DNA of 64,000 nt from Pontixanthobacter gangjinensis (GTDB taxonomy: Bacteria > Pseudomonadota > Alphaproteobacteria > Sphingomonadales > Sphingomonadaceae), in assembly GCF_009827545.1 (NCBI RefSeq), contig NZ_WTYS01000001.1, positions 831,772 to 895,771 of the forward strand, in the 5' to 3' direction. Shown here piece after piece: positions 8,917 to 17,569 of the stretch (the first letter of the stretch is position 1; each line of letters starts with the position of its first letter). The notes below the pieces were generated by a model. It saw nothing but the letters and a program-made list of their open reading frames with translations. It had not been told where the DNA came from and ran no database searches. The position numbers and the translations under genes were made by a program.

Positions 8917-9927
8917 ATGATTAACAGCTCGAAACCTTCCGTATTGGTAACCGGCGGCGCCGGCTATATTGGTAGCCATGCCGTGTTGGCGTTGTTGGAT
9001 GCCGGATGGGACGTCGCAATTATCGACAATCTCACCACCGGTTTCCGCTTTGCCGTGCCGGGTGGCGTACCGCTATATGAAGGCGATATCGAAGATGGCG
9101 ATTTGCTTGCCCGGATATTTGACGAGCAGAGAACCGGCGCAATTATGCATTTTGCGGGCTCGATTATCGTGCCTGAGTCGGTCGAGAACCCGCTTAAATA
9201 TTATCACAACAATACGGTGAAAAGCCGCGCGCTGATTGAAGCTGCGGTGACAGCGGGAGTGCCGCATTTCATCTTCAGCTCCACTGCGGCGACCTATGGT
9301 GTTCCAGACGTTTCTCAGGTCAGCGAGAACACTCCGCAAGTCCCGATCAACCCCTATGGCTGGTCTAAATTGATGACCGAACAGATGCTGAAGGACACAG
9401 CATTTGCGCATGATCTGAACTATTGCGCCTTGCGCTATTTCAATGTGGCTGGTGCCGATCCGCAAGCGCGTAGCGGGCAATCTACCGCCGGCGCGACGCA
9501 TCTGATCAAGGTGGCAGTAGAGGCGGCACTGGGTAAACGTGATGCAGTGGCGGTTTTCGGCACGGATTTTGAGACACCCGATGGCACTGGTGTACGCGAC
9601 TATATTCATGTGTCCGACCTCGCCGCTGCCCATGTTTTGGCGCTTGAGGCGCTGATCGAGCAGCCAGGGCGCAGCCTGACGATGAATTGTGGTTATGGCG
9701 GGGGCTACTCCGTGCTCGACGTACTCGATTCGGTTGACCGGGTGACTAACCGGACCATCAAGCGGATTATCGAACCAAGGCGTGCGGGTGACCCCGGGTC
9801 GCTGATTTCCGATCCATCGCGGATTCGTGCGACGCTGCCATGGCAGCCGAAACATGATGATCTGGACGAAATCATCGGCCATGCGCTGCAATGGGAGCGC
9901 AAGCTTGGTGAAATAAGAGGCGATTAG
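8917..9927 (+). CDS. galE: UDP-glucose 4-epimerase
   Basis: The 336-residue extended short-chain dehydrogenase interconverts UDP-glucose and UDP-galactose, feeding surface polysaccharide synthesis. It has the NAD-binding TGGAGYIGSH at residues about 12-21, IDNLTTG, the catalytic SSTAATYG Ser/Thr segment and YGWSK with the catalytic Tyr and Lys. The C-terminus contains YIHVSDLAAAH, the expected GalE signature. It stands alone, with a terminator 70 bp downstream before rpmJ. A GalE paralogue acting on other UDP-sugars cannot be excluded. Confidence 0.93.
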   Translation: MINSSKPSVLVTGGAGYIGSHAVLALLDAGWDVAIIDNLTTGFRFAVPGGVPLYEGDIEDGDLLARIFDEQRTGAIMHFAGSIIVPESVENPLKYYHNNTVKSRALIEAAVTAGVPHFIFSSTAATYGVPDVSQVSENTPQVPINPYGWSKLMTEQMLKDTAFAHDLNYCALRYFNVAGADPQARSGQSTAGATHLIKVAVEAALGKRDAVAVFGTDFETPDGTGVRDYIHVSDLAAAHVLALEALIEQPGRSLTMNCGYGGGYSVLDVLDSVDRVTNRTIKRIIEPRRAGDPGSLISDPSRIRATLPWQPKHDDLDEIIGHALQWERKLGEIRGD

Positions 9928-9995
9928 GGCGCTTCGCAGGCAGGTTCCAACTTGACGCGAAGCGATTCGCACCCTACTTGCGCGCTTGAAATTCC

Positions 9996-10029
9996 GGCAT
10001 CGGAGACCTGCTCCGGTGCCCTTCTTTTT
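9996..10029 (+). terminator. Rho-independent terminator between galE and rpmJ
   Basis: A 10-bp stem with one T-G wobble (9996-10005 with 10011-10020) and a 5-base loop is followed by CTTCTTTTT. It ends galE transcripts just before the rpmJ start, so it may also lie in the rpmJ leader. Confidence 0.75.
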
Positions 10030-10042
10030 GGAAAATAAGACC

Positions 10043-10168
10043 ATGAAAATCCGCAACAGCCTTAAGTCGCTGAAGAACCGCCACCGTGATTGCCGCGTGA
10101 TTCGCCGCCGCGGCCGGACATATGTGATCAACAAGACCAACCGCCGCTTCAAAGCCCGTCAGGGCTAA
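10043..10168 (+). CDS. rpmJ: Ribosomal protein L36 (zinc-free type)
   Basis: The 41-residue basic protein begins [20 protein letters not shown] and ends RRFKARQG. This is the cysteine-poor L36 form found in most alphaproteobacteria, lacking the four-residue C/H zinc site of classical L36. It is part of the large ribosomal subunit. I use the ATG at 10043 with GAAAATAAGA upstream; the frame is open further upstream but that would run through the terminator. Confidence 0.95.
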   Translation: MKIRNSLKSLKNRHRDCRVIRRRGRTYVINKTNRRFKARQG

Positions 10169-10215
10169 TCAATAGCGCGGCCGACTGCGCGGATTGCGCG
10201 GTCGTTGAACAGAAC

Positions 10216-10244
10216 CGGCCCGCCTCCTTACGGAGTGCGGGCCG
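10216..10244 (+). terminator. Hairpin downstream of rpmJ, probable terminator
   Basis: A strong GC-rich hairpin (CGGCCCGC plus CTCC pairing with GGAG, a one-base bulge and GCGGGCCG) has a short loop. It lacks a long T run, so it may be a weak terminator, an RNA 3' stabiliser or an attenuator in front of the HAD gene. Confidence 0.5.
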
Positions 10245-10283
10245 TTGCTGTGTGAAATGCAGTCAATCGGTGAAGGGGCCCCG

Positions 10284-10895
10284 ATGAACGATCAGCCAAA
10301 TATAGTGGTGTTCGATGTGGGCAGGGTCATCGTTCAATGGGACATGCGGCTGCTATTCGCGAAGTTGATTGACGACAGGGAACAGCTTGACTGGTTTTTG
10401 GCCAATGTAGTGACCGAGGTGTGGCATATGCAGCATGATGCAGGCCGCCCGATTGTTGAGATGATAGAAGAGCGCTCAGCCCAGTTCCCCGAATATTCCG
10501 ATCTGATCGAAGCTTATGGCGCACGGTTTCTTGAAACCATTCCGGCAAGGGTGCCCGGGACAGCCGAATTGATCGAGCGGTTGCACCTGCGTGGAGTTCC
10601 CTTGTTCGCGATTACCAATTTCGGGACTGATTTCTGGTCGCAATATCGCCCGACAGAACCGGTCTTCGACTTGTTTCGGGATATCGTCGTGTCCGGACAT
10701 GAGGAAATGGTAAAGCCGCACCGGGCAATTTTTGATCTTGCCGAACGACGGTTCGAAGCGCCTGCCAGCGCGATGCTGTTTGTGGACGACAATGCGGCGA
10801 ATATCGCAGCGGCAGATGCGCTGGGCTGGCACACGCACCACTTCGAAGACGCGCGCCGGCTAGAAGCGGAGCTGGTTTCCCTAGGGTTGCTGTAG
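10284..10895 (+). CDS. HAD-superfamily hydrolase
   Basis: The 203-residue protein has HAD motif I as FDVGRVIVQW, with Gly where many members have the second Asp, as in the YihX-like group. Motif II is ITNFG, the motif III lysine sits in VKPHRAIFDLAE and motif IV is FVDDNAANI. These enzymes are usually phosphatases of small phosphorylated metabolites, but no substrate can be inferred here. The start is the ATG at 10284 with GAAGGGG just upstream; the frame is open further but lacks a good ribosome site. A bidirectional terminator follows at 10908-10937. Confidence 0.82.
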   Translation: MNDQPNIVVFDVGRVIVQWDMRLLFAKLIDDREQLDWFLANVVTEVWHMQHDAGRPIVEMIEERSAQFPEYSDLIEAYGARFLETIPARVPGTAELIERLHLRGVPLFAITNFGTDFWSQYRPTEPVFDLFRDIVVSGHEEMVKPHRAIFDLAERRFEAPASAMLFVDDNAANIAAADALGWHTHHFEDARRLEAELVSLGLL

Positions 10896-10907
10896 CAGGC
10901 TGAAAAA

Positions 10908-10937
10908 AAAGGCCCCCGGCGTTCACCGGAGGCCTTT
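10908..10937. terminator. Bidirectional terminator after the HAD gene
   Basis: A 12-bp stem with one mismatch (AAAGGCCCCCGG at 10908-10919 against 10926-10937) is flanked by eight A residues on the left and TTT on the right. It separates the HAD gene from the convergent CC_3452-type gene, whose stop is at 10997. Confidence 0.75.
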
Positions 10938-10996
10938 GGAGGGCACCCTGCCGATTGGCGGACAGGGCGGGGGTTGAGTCCGTTATTGAAGGCAGG

Positions 10997-11338
10997 TTAT
11001 CCGTTACATTTTGCTAGTTCGTCATCAGAAAAGGCTTCGCCGCTGGCAGTGAAGCTGGTTACTGCGCCCGTTTCACGCACGAGTTGCTTGCAAATATTAA
11101 TTGGGCGTGAGTTGTTCTTCGCCGCAATGCAGCGCGTTTCATCGCAGCGCCAAACCATTCCGCGTGCAACGACCCGGGCTTCCTGCGTTGGTGCAGCAAG
11201 CTCGGCGATGTAATAGACAGGCTGTGTTTTGGCCTGGACGGGCGCAGGCGTGACAGCCACACCGAACGTGAAGACGGTATAGAGCAGCGCGAGCGTGATG
11301 GCGCTGAAATTGCGGAAGATCGAGGAGGAGAGGGTCAT
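10997..11338 (-). CDS. CC_3452-type small secreted protein
   Basis: The 113-residue protein has a signal peptide (hydrophobic residues about 12-30, likely cleavage after VQA). A short domain follows with four cysteines, including WRCDETRCIA, PINICKQL and a final LAKC near the C-terminus. The pattern matches the CC_3452 family of small alphaproteobacterial secreted proteins, whose function is unknown. It is transcribed divergently from an HxlR regulator across a repeat-rich 167-bp region, so the regulator may control it. Confidence 0.72.
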   Translation of the reverse strand: MTLSSSIFRNFSAITLALLYTVFTFGVAVTPAPVQAKTQPVYYIAELAAPTQEARVVARGMVWRCDETRCIAAKNNSRPINICKQLVRETGAVTSFTASGEAFSDDELAKCNG

Positions 11339-11370
11339 CGTCTTTTTCCTTTGTTGAGTGACAGATTTTC

Positions 11371-11460
11371 AAGAACCAGTTGCTATTTACAACCAGTTGC
11401 GAATCACTACCTAGTTGAGTAAGTAGTGAGTTGCAACTGAAAACTTAGTTTCAGTTTTGC
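11371..11460. promoter_or_regulatory. Operator-like repeat array between CC_3452-type gene and HxlR regulator
   Basis: The divergent promoter region holds AACCAGTTGC twice (11374-11383, 11391-11400). It also has an inverted repeat CACTAC...GTAGTG (11405-11428), a 10-bp palindrome AGTTGCAACT (11429-11438) and a 22-bp inverted repeat with 8-bp arms AACTGAAA/TTTCAGTT (11435-11456). The pentamer AGTTG recurs at 11378, 11395, 11413 and 11429, spaced 16-18 bp. This looks like operator DNA for a dimeric winged-helix regulator, most simply the adjacent HxlR protein. Confidence 0.6.
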
Positions 11461-11505
11461 GCCTGCTGGAAAGCGCGTTATGGTGATTTGTAAGAGAGGC
11501 ATGAA

Positions 11506-12051
11506 ATGGGCGATTTACGCGAACCACTGAAAGAACTGACGAGCTGCGGCTTGCCTGAAGCTTTGGAAGTCATGGGCGAACGCTGGTCATTTATGATTCT
11601 ACGCGCCAGCTTTAACGGCTTGCACCATTTTGAAGAGTTTCTGACCGAGCTGGGTATTGCCCGCAACATCCTGTCAAACAGGCTGGCGAAGCTTGTCGAA
11701 CACGGGATTTTGAACCGCGAACCTTGCCCTGATGACAAACGCCGGATCGAATACCGGCTGACGGAAAAGGGTTTTGATCTTCTCCCGGCGATGCTGTCGC
11801 TGCGCCAATGGGGCCAAAAATACGGTGTCGAGATTGAGGAGAATCCGGTGCTTGTAGATCAAGCTGATCGGCTGCCAATTGGCCCCGTATCAATCCTCGC
11901 GCATGACGGGCGGATCTTGGGGCCGCAAGATTTGTGGCTCACAGAACCCGAAAATGTAGGGCTTCGTGCTGACGGCTCGCGTGCCAAGTCGGGCAAGGTA
12001 ATCGGGATTGGTGACATTGCGGCCGCGCGAAAGGCACAAGCTGCGCAATAG
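11506..12051 (+). CDS. HxlR-family transcriptional regulator
   Basis: The 181-residue protein has an HxlR winged helix-turn-helix at residues about 10-105: ALEVMGERWSFMILRA, then LGIARNILSNRLAKLVEHGIL as recognition helix and wing region, and a RRIEYRLTEKG strand. A Cys at residue 14, before the domain, is at the position used for redox sensing in several HxlR proteins. An extra C-terminal segment of about 70 residues is of unknown role. It sits next to a dense set of direct and inverted repeats that are probably its operators. Whether it represses or activates is not visible. Confidence 0.9.
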   Translation: MGDLREPLKELTSCGLPEALEVMGERWSFMILRASFNGLHHFEEFLTELGIARNILSNRLAKLVEHGILNREPCPDDKRRIEYRLTEKGFDLLPAMLSLRQWGQKYGVEIEENPVLVDQADRLPIGPVSILAHDGRILGPQDLWLTEPENVGLRADGSRAKSGKVIGIGDIAAARKAQAAQ

Positions 12052-12091
12052 GCTGGTTACGCCCTAAACTTGGAGAACTATAGCCGGCGAA

Positions 12092-12529
12092 TTAAACCCG
12101 GCGAAAATTCCAGACTGCATTGAGCACAAAGACAATCAGTCCAGCGAACACCGACACGATTATTCTTGCCACAAGATAATTGATCGACGTCCATTCTAAC
12201 AGCGCGGCATACAGGCCCATGGTCACCAATAGGCCTACTCCGCCATTTACCAGAAACAGCGCGTAGCCAGCGGCAAGTGCGCGCTCGGTCCCGCGGAAAA
12301 TCCAGCTTCTTCCAAGCAGATAGTGCAGACTGTTTGCGGTCACAAAGCCAATCCCGGCTGCGATGACTTCATCCATCCCGCCCTTTTGCACTAGCACCCA
12401 CAGCACGCCCAAGCCAATGATGAACACACCCGTGCTCACCACCGTGTTGCGCACCAGCATCCCGCCGGTCTTGGCGGAAAACAGCCTAGCCCACAGGCCT
12501 CGCCGGATAGGATCGGAGGGGTCGGTCAT
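12092..12529 (-). CDS. GtrA-family membrane protein
   Basis: The 145-residue protein has four hydrophobic segments and the conserved layout of the GtrA/DPMS family, ending in VFVLNAVWNFRRV (the family's characteristic N-x-x-W-x-F). GtrA-like proteins are thought to flip or handle lipid-linked sugars such as undecaprenyl-phosphate-glucose. It follows the ferritin-like gene by 26 bp on the same strand. No glycosyltransferase is adjacent, so the substrate cannot be inferred. Confidence 0.85.
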   Translation of the reverse strand: MTDPSDPIRRGLWARLFSAKTGGMLVRNTVVSTGVFIIGLGVLWVLVQKGGMDEVIAAGIGFVTANSLHYLLGRSWIFRGTERALAAGYALFLVNGGVGLLVTMGLYAALLEWTSINYLVARIIVSVFAGLIVFVLNAVWNFRRV

Positions 12530-12555
12530 GAGCGGATCTGGCGGCGGCCAGTGGC

Positions 12556-13242
12556 TTAGGTACTTACAGTGCTCAAGGCACCGCGCCGGTCGGGATCAAG
12601 CTCTGCGCTATCCGCCCAATCCTCGCGCCGTTTCATAAACGGATTGAGGAACAGAACCGGCAATTTCAAGAAAAGCAGTTCGGAATGGACAAATCCATCG
12701 ACCATCCGCTCCCACCATTTCGGGTCACGTTTTGCATGGGCCTTGAGCCAACCGTCATAGGGTGCCCAATGACTTGGCTCGTCGCGGTGAATGATTTTGA
12801 AAATCTTGGTCAATGCACGGTCGCCAAGCACAAACCGGTTCTTGAGCAAAATCTCGACCTGCTTGAACCCGCGCTTCTCGGTCAATGAAATTATCCGGCA
12901 CATCCGTTCAAATAGCTCGTCACGATTGATAACTTCTTGCGTGTCGAGATTGTCGATCGTCTTGCCGAACATAATCTCGATGAAGCGGTCGATGTGGCCA
13001 AATGCGCGGTCAAGCGCGAGCGGCTTTGTTCCGCGCAATTCGAACCAGCGCTTGAACATCACATAATGTTTGCGCTCGTCCGCACGGTGCTGTTCTATCG
13101 CGGCGATCAGCTGGGTATCTTCAGGAGAGCGTACCTTTACCGCATCCAGCACACGGTCAATCGCGGTGTAGCCGCGATGCTCGTTATAGATGTAAATCGA
13201 TCCGAGCAGATCGAGATAGCGGCTTCCAAACCATACAATCAT
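12556..13242 (-). CDS. Ferritin-like domain protein
   Basis: From the ATG at 13242 (AAAAGGA at proper spacing; frame open 22 codons upstream) the protein is 228 residues. The mostly helical sequence contains AIEQHRADERKHYVMFKRW, a Glu...ExxH di-metal signature seen in ferritin-like proteins. A second acidic/His segment follows (IIHRDEPSHW). The family binds two metal ions and includes oxidases and hydroxylases. The substrate is unknown. It is upstream of gtrA in a probable operon, so a role in lipid modification is possible but unproven. Confidence 0.68.
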   Translation of the reverse strand: MIVWFGSRYLDLLGSIYIYNEHRGYTAIDRVLDAVKVRSPEDTQLIAAIEQHRADERKHYVMFKRWFELRGTKPLALDRAFGHIDRFIEIMFGKTIDNLDTQEVINRDELFERMCRIISLTEKRGFKQVEILLKNRFVLGDRALTKIFKIIHRDEPSHWAPYDGWLKAHAKRDPKWWERMVDGFVHSELLFLKLPVLFLNPFMKRREDWADSAELDPDRRGALSTVST

Positions 13243-13377
13243 CGGACGTTCCTTTTGGGGGATGCTGACTGGCGCAATATAATGCTCCCCAAGCGCGCCA
13301 ACCCACATGCTTAATCCCGCTTTACACCACTCTGCTGTGAATGTCGCCTTGACGGTTACCGCATCCGTGCGGAGCAG

Positions 13378-14874
13378 CTACCTGCCCATGTCGCGCTGGA
13401 TCGTCCGGCTTGCCATATAAAAGTGGAAGATCGACCACAAATACAGACATTTGAATATGATCATGGACCACTGCAACCCATCCGCATTGGCGGTGTCACA
13501 AGCGGTTTGTGCGGCAGCGTTTATTCCGGTTGCTTTGCACGCTTCCAAACTGAGCGTGGGATCAATTCCCGAAAGGAACGTCGCGTTCAGAATTGTCGAC
13601 AAAGCGCCGATCAGCGGCGGCCCCAAGCCATAGCCGAGCAAATTCACGATGAACAAAGTTACGGCAACCGAGGTGGCCCGCATCCGGCTGTCCACCACGC
13701 CGCTCGGCACAGCGTATAAGGGGCACAAATAGGTATAAAGCAGCATCTGCCCGACCATCATCAGCGGCACCGCAAGCCACAAGGATTCTGCCAGATAGCC
13801 GACCACATGCATCGGGATCACGCCCATCAAGGCGAACATCGGAATAAAGGCCAATGCCTTGGGGAAGCGCTCCGCATATTTGTCGGCAAGGAAGCCTGAC
13901 ATGTATGTGCCAATCGAAGCCATCACCGCCAGCGCCATCGCGATTTTCACCGATGCGTCGAAAATCGACATTTCATGCGTCCGGATCAGGAATGAAACGA
14001 AAAACTGACCCACTCCGTAATTGACGAAGGACGCGATGGTGACACCCATAGTGACATGCCAATAAGATGGCTTCTTGGCCAAAATCTTGAGGACCTCGCC
14101 GAAGCCGACTTGCTCCTTATTCTGCATATGTGCTGGATCAGTATAGCCGCGTGGCGGCTCCTTGATGGTCATTTTCACGATCATGGCGACGATAATGCCT
14201 GGGACCCCGACCACCACAAACGCCACCCGCCAGCCTTCGATATTCTGCCAATCGAGCGCGTTTGCTGCCCAGGTCCAACCCCAATCGGCGAGCATCGCTC
14301 CGACAATCGGACCATCGAGGCTGCCGACCACATATCCGCCGAAAACATAGGCGACCATACCGCCAAGCGGGATACCGAGCGCATAGACCGAGACTGCTGT
14401 CGAACGTTCCTTCGGCACGAAATAATCGGCAATGATAGAGTTTGCTGGCGGCGAACAACCTGCTTCACCGATGCTGACCCCGATCCGGAAAATAAACAGT
14501 GCGATGAAGCTGGTCGCAAATCCGCACAAAGCCGTCATCAGGCTCCACAAGGCAACCGATCCGGCGATTATCCAGACGCGGTGATGTTTTTCGGAAAAGC
14601 GCGCAATCGGAATGCCCACAAACGTATAGAGAATGGCAAATGCCGGTCCGCCAAGCAGACCCATCTGCCAATCCTCAACGCCGAACGATTCTTTGATCGG
14701 CTCGGTTAGAATATTGATGATCGTACGGTCGATGAAATTGAAAATATAGACCGTCAGCAACATCCCCAGGATGTATTTCCGGTAATTCTTGGTGCCATAG
14801 CCTGTTTCCGGGCTGCCACCAGTACCAGACACGCTATGCGTACCAGACACGCTATGCGCGGTCGCTTCGGTCAA
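13378..14874 (-). CDS. Spinster-type MFS transporter
   Basis: The 498-residue protein has about 12 membrane segments. MFS signatures include the TM1 FNFIDRTIIN with an Asp-Arg pair, the loop GIPIARFSEKHHRVW between TM2 and TM3, and the GEAGCSPPANSIIADYF motif typical of the spinster/DitE subgroup. A cytoplasmic loop EPPRGYTDPAHM divides the halves. Such transporters carry organic anions or lipids in other organisms; no substrate is suggested by the neighbours. Near the N-terminus HSVSGT occurs twice because of an exact 18-bp tandem duplication. Confidence 0.88.
   Translation of the reverse strand: MTEATAHSVSGTHSVSGTGGSPETGYGTKNYRKYILGMLLTVYIFNFIDRTIINILTEPIKESFGVEDWQMGLLGGPAFAILYTFVGIPIARFSEKHHRVWIIAGSVALWSLMTALCGFATSFIALFIFRIGVSIGEAGCSPPANSIIADYFVPKERSTAVSVYALGIPLGGMVAYVFGGYVVGSLDGPIVGAMLADWGWTWAANALDWQNIEGWRVAFVVVGVPGIIVAMIVKMTIKEPPRGYTDPAHMQNKEQVGFGEVLKILAKKPSYWHVTMGVTIASFVNYGVGQFFVSFLIRTHEMSIFDASVKIAMALAVMASIGTYMSGFLADKYAERFPKALAFIPMFALMGVIPMHVVGYLAESLWLAVPLMMVGQMLLYTYLCPLYAVPSGVVDSRMRATSVAVTLFIVNLLGYGLGPPLIGALSTILNATFLSGIDPTLSLEACKATGINAAAQTACDTANADGLQWSMIIFKCLYLWSIFHFYMASRTIQRDMGR
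14823..14858. repeat. 18-bp perfect tandem duplication within the MFS gene
   Basis: The unit TACCAGACACGCTATGCG occurs at 14823-14840 and again at 14841-14858 with no mismatch. It encodes a duplicated HSVSGT in the polar N-terminal tail, before the first membrane helix, and keeps the reading frame. Confidence 0.95.
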
Positions 14875-14967
14875 ATTCGTTCTCCCAAACGGTTTCCCCG
14901 ACTGTTTGCCAATCGCGAGACTGGGCGCACGATAGCCGATTCTCTCGCATTGTATATTGCGTTGTAT

Positions 14968-16482
14968 TCAAGCCCTGGGGGCTTGTCGCCGGTAGCTCAG
15001 CGCCTCTGCCACATGGATTCGGGTGACCTCCTCCGATCCAGTCAAATCTGCTACGGTTCGCGCCACCCGCAGCATGCGGGTATAGGCCCGTGCAGACAGA
15101 CGCATTCTTTCAGCGGCTTGAAAAAGCAGTTTTTTGCCATCCTCGTCAGGTGTGGCGAACTTCTCAAGCCCATCCCCTTCCAATTCGGCGTTGGTGCGTG
15201 CGCCGGTTTGATCGAAGCGTGAGGTCTGGATAGCTCGGGCTCTGGCTACTCTTGCGCCGACCTCTGCGCTGCCCTCTGCTGGAGGGGGCAAAGCCAGATC
15301 CATTGCGCTGACCGGATCGACATCGACATGCAAATCAATCCTGTCGAGCATCGGGCCACTGACTTTGCTCTGGTAATCAATTGCGCATTTGGGTGCGCGC
15401 GAGCAGGCTAAGGCTGGGTCACCCAAATGACCGCAGCGGCACGGGTTCATCGCCGCAATCAGCTGGACCCGTGCAGGAAATGTAACATGCGCATTGGCGC
15501 GTGCGACATCAACTTTGCCGGTCTCAAGCGGCTGACGCAGCGAATCAAGCACAGCGCGCTGGAATTCGGGTAGTTCGTCGAGAAACAACACGCCCAAATG
15601 CGCGAGGCTGACCTCGCCCGGTTTCACTTTTAACCCTCCTCCCGTCAGCGCTGCCATGCTGGCAGAATGGTGCGGCGCGCGAAACGGGCGGGCGCGGCTG
15701 ATCCGTCCGCCTTCCAGCGTTCCAGCGACCGACTGGACCATTGACACTTCGAGCGCTTCGGGTGGGGTCAGCTCAGGCAAAATTCCGGGAAGGCAGGAGG
15801 CAAGCAGGCTTTTGCCAGCACCCGGGGGGCCATTCATCAGCAGATTATGCCCGCCAGCAGCAGCAATTTCGAGTGCCCGCTTCGCAGTCTCCTGCCCCTT
15901 CACTTGCTTTAGATCCGGCCCCGGCACAGGCGCTTCTACATCGCCGGGCACCGGTTCGGGCAATTGCGAAGTGCCTTTGAGATGATTGAGCAGGCTGATC
16001 AGATCGGGCGCGGCGCAAATCGGTATGCCGCTGGCCCAGCGCGCCTCGGCCCCTTGCGCCGCCGGACACATCAGACCAGCTTCTTCCTCGCTCGCGTGGA
16101 TTGCAGCCAATAGCACGCCCGGCGAAGGCACCACCCGGCCATCAAGCGCCAGTTCACCAACGGCAATCCAGTCGGTCAATTGCTCAGCATCGGTCACTCC
16201 CATCGCGGCGAGCAGTGCAAGCGCAATGGGCAAATCATAATGTGATCCTTCTTTTGGAAGGTCGGCTGGCGATAGATTGATGGTGATCCGCTTTGGCGGC
16301 AGCGATAGGCCCATCGCGGCCAGCGCGCTTTGCACGCGCTCGCGACTTTCGCCGACGGCCTTGTCTGCCAGGCCGACTATATTAAAACGCGGCAAGCCGG
16401 GTGCGACCTGGCACTGCACCTCGATTGCGCGTGCCTCTAACCCGAGATAAGCGACCGTCCGAACCAATGCGACCACGCGCAT
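14968..16482 (-). CDS. YifB-family Mg-chelatase-like AAA+ ATPase
   Basis: From the ATG at 16482 (MRVVALVRTVAYLG) the protein is 504 residues. It has an N-terminal Lon-protease-like domain (PRFNIVGLADKAVGESRERV), a Mg-chelatase AAA+ core with Walker A NGPPGAGKS, Walker B LGVLFLDELPEF and MNPCRCGHLGD, and the C-terminal helical domain. The family (YifB/ComM) includes ComM, a branch-migration helicase used in natural transformation. A role in recombination of incoming DNA is the best inference. The frame is open 43 codons upstream, but the family N-terminus fixes the start. Confidence 0.92.
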   Translation of the reverse strand: MRVVALVRTVAYLGLEARAIEVQCQVAPGLPRFNIVGLADKAVGESRERVQSALAAMGLSLPPKRITINLSPADLPKEGSHYDLPIALALLAAMGVTDAEQLTDWIAVGELALDGRVVPSPGVLLAAIHASEEEAGLMCPAAQGAEARWASGIPICAAPDLISLLNHLKGTSQLPEPVPGDVEAPVPGPDLKQVKGQETAKRALEIAAAGGHNLLMNGPPGAGKSLLASCLPGILPELTPPEALEVSMVQSVAGTLEGGRISRARPFRAPHHSASMAALTGGGLKVKPGEVSLAHLGVLFLDELPEFQRAVLDSLRQPLETGKVDVARANAHVTFPARVQLIAAMNPCRCGHLGDPALACSRAPKCAIDYQSKVSGPMLDRIDLHVDVDPVSAMDLALPPPAEGSAEVGARVARARAIQTSRFDQTGARTNAELEGDGLEKFATPDEDGKKLLFQAAERMRLSARAYTRMLRVARTVADLTGSEEVTRIHVAEALSYRRQAPRA

Positions 16483-16659
16483 TACCCCACAAATTAACTG
16501 GTCCTCACCGCCAATGCCTGTGGCGGGAAAGCCGTGCGATGTCGAGGGGTTAGCGAGCAACAGGCGGCAATCATTATCAAATATAAAGTATATCCGGCAA
16601 CAATTTTGCAACCCTATCGCTTATCGAATGCCAAAGAGACCGTCCGGTAATGAAACGCC

Positions 16660-17487
16660 ATGCGCATCGTCATTGCTCTTCTCATTGCACTTACAACTCT
16701 GTTTGCCGCCCCCCTCGCGGCTCAGGTGTTGTCGGTTGAGACCTACGTTGAGGAATGGGATAATGCGCAGCAGAAGTGGGTGCGTATCGAGGATGGTGCG
16801 CACCGGCTGGCAACCGGACCAGCTGCAGCGCCGCGAGCGCAGGCTGCCGCAGCGATTGCCAGCTACGGCCCGTTCCGCGTAATTGACCAGGGTTACGCGG
16901 AATTGGTCGGGGTCACCAACCGCGCATCACCAGCCGATTTCGCCGAAATGCTCAGCGCCCATCCAGACATAAAAGTGCTCAGCCTCGTGGAGGCGCCTGG
17001 CACCGATGATGACCGTGCCAATATGCGCGTAGGCCGGATGATCCGAGCGGCTGGCATTGCAACCTATGTCCCGCGCGGCGGTTCTGTGCGTTCGGGCGCG
17101 GTGGAGTTGTTTCTTGCAGGCGCCGACTGGCGAATCGATGATGGCGCAGAATTTGCGGTTCATTCATGGATTGATGGGCAAGGCCGCCAGCCACAGGATT
17201 TTGCATTGAATGCTGGCCCCAACCGGATGTATCTCGATTACTACCGTGAGATGGGTATGGGCGTGTCACGGGCGAAGGCTTTCTACGCCATGACCAATTC
17301 GGTTGGCTTCCGCGACGCCAAATGGTTGAACGCGCGGGATATGCGCGGCTGGCTGGGTTTGGAGGCTCCTGTAGAAGGCGCGGCACCGGCCGCGATTGCT
17401 GACGCGGATTATGCCATTCCTGTGCAGACGAAATTAGAAGCCGCGCCGCTCATGGCATATCTTGACTTGGACGCTTTGCTGCCTTAA
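16660..17487 (+). CDS. Exported ClpP/crotonase-fold protein (COG3904-like)
   Basis: The 275-residue protein has a signal peptide (residues 1-21, cleavage after PLAA). Its centre resembles the periplasmic COG3904 group: an (L)SLVEAPG beta-turn, [30 protein letters not shown] and AEFAVHSW, where family members have a catalytic Ser and His. The usual Cys-Ala-Ser-Ala-Cys signature and the GG oxyanion turn are altered (VRSGAV and EAPGTDD), so proteolytic activity is doubtful. A terminator follows at 17507-17533. Confidence 0.6.
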   Translation: MRIVIALLIALTTLFAAPLAAQVLSVETYVEEWDNAQQKWVRIEDGAHRLATGPAAAPRAQAAAAIASYGPFRVIDQGYAELVGVTNRASPADFAEMLSAHPDIKVLSLVEAPGTDDDRANMRVGRMIRAAGIATYVPRGGSVRSGAVELFLAGADWRIDDGAEFAVHSWIDGQGRQPQDFALNAGPNRMYLDYYREMGMGVSRAKAFYAMTNSVGFRDAKWLNARDMRGWLGLEAPVEGAAPAAIADADYAIPVQTKLEAAPLMAYLDLDALLP

Positions 17488-17506
17488 TTGCGCGCTCCAT
17501 ACAGGC

Positions 17507-17533
17507 GGTCGCCATTTACGGGCGGCCCTTTTT
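17507..17533 (+). terminator. Rho-independent terminator after the ClpP-fold gene
   Basis: A 7-bp stem with one T-G wobble (17507-17513 with 17521-17527) is followed by CTTTTTATTTG. It lies in front of rpmH and may also shape the rpmH leader. Confidence 0.65.
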
Positions 17534-17569
17534 ATTTGTATTTCCAGATTTTCGATTAGTGGTGTTATC

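Noticed and set aside
9073-10152. Long minus-strand ORF of 359 codons
   Set aside because: It is antisense to galE, the terminator and rpmJ, all well supported.
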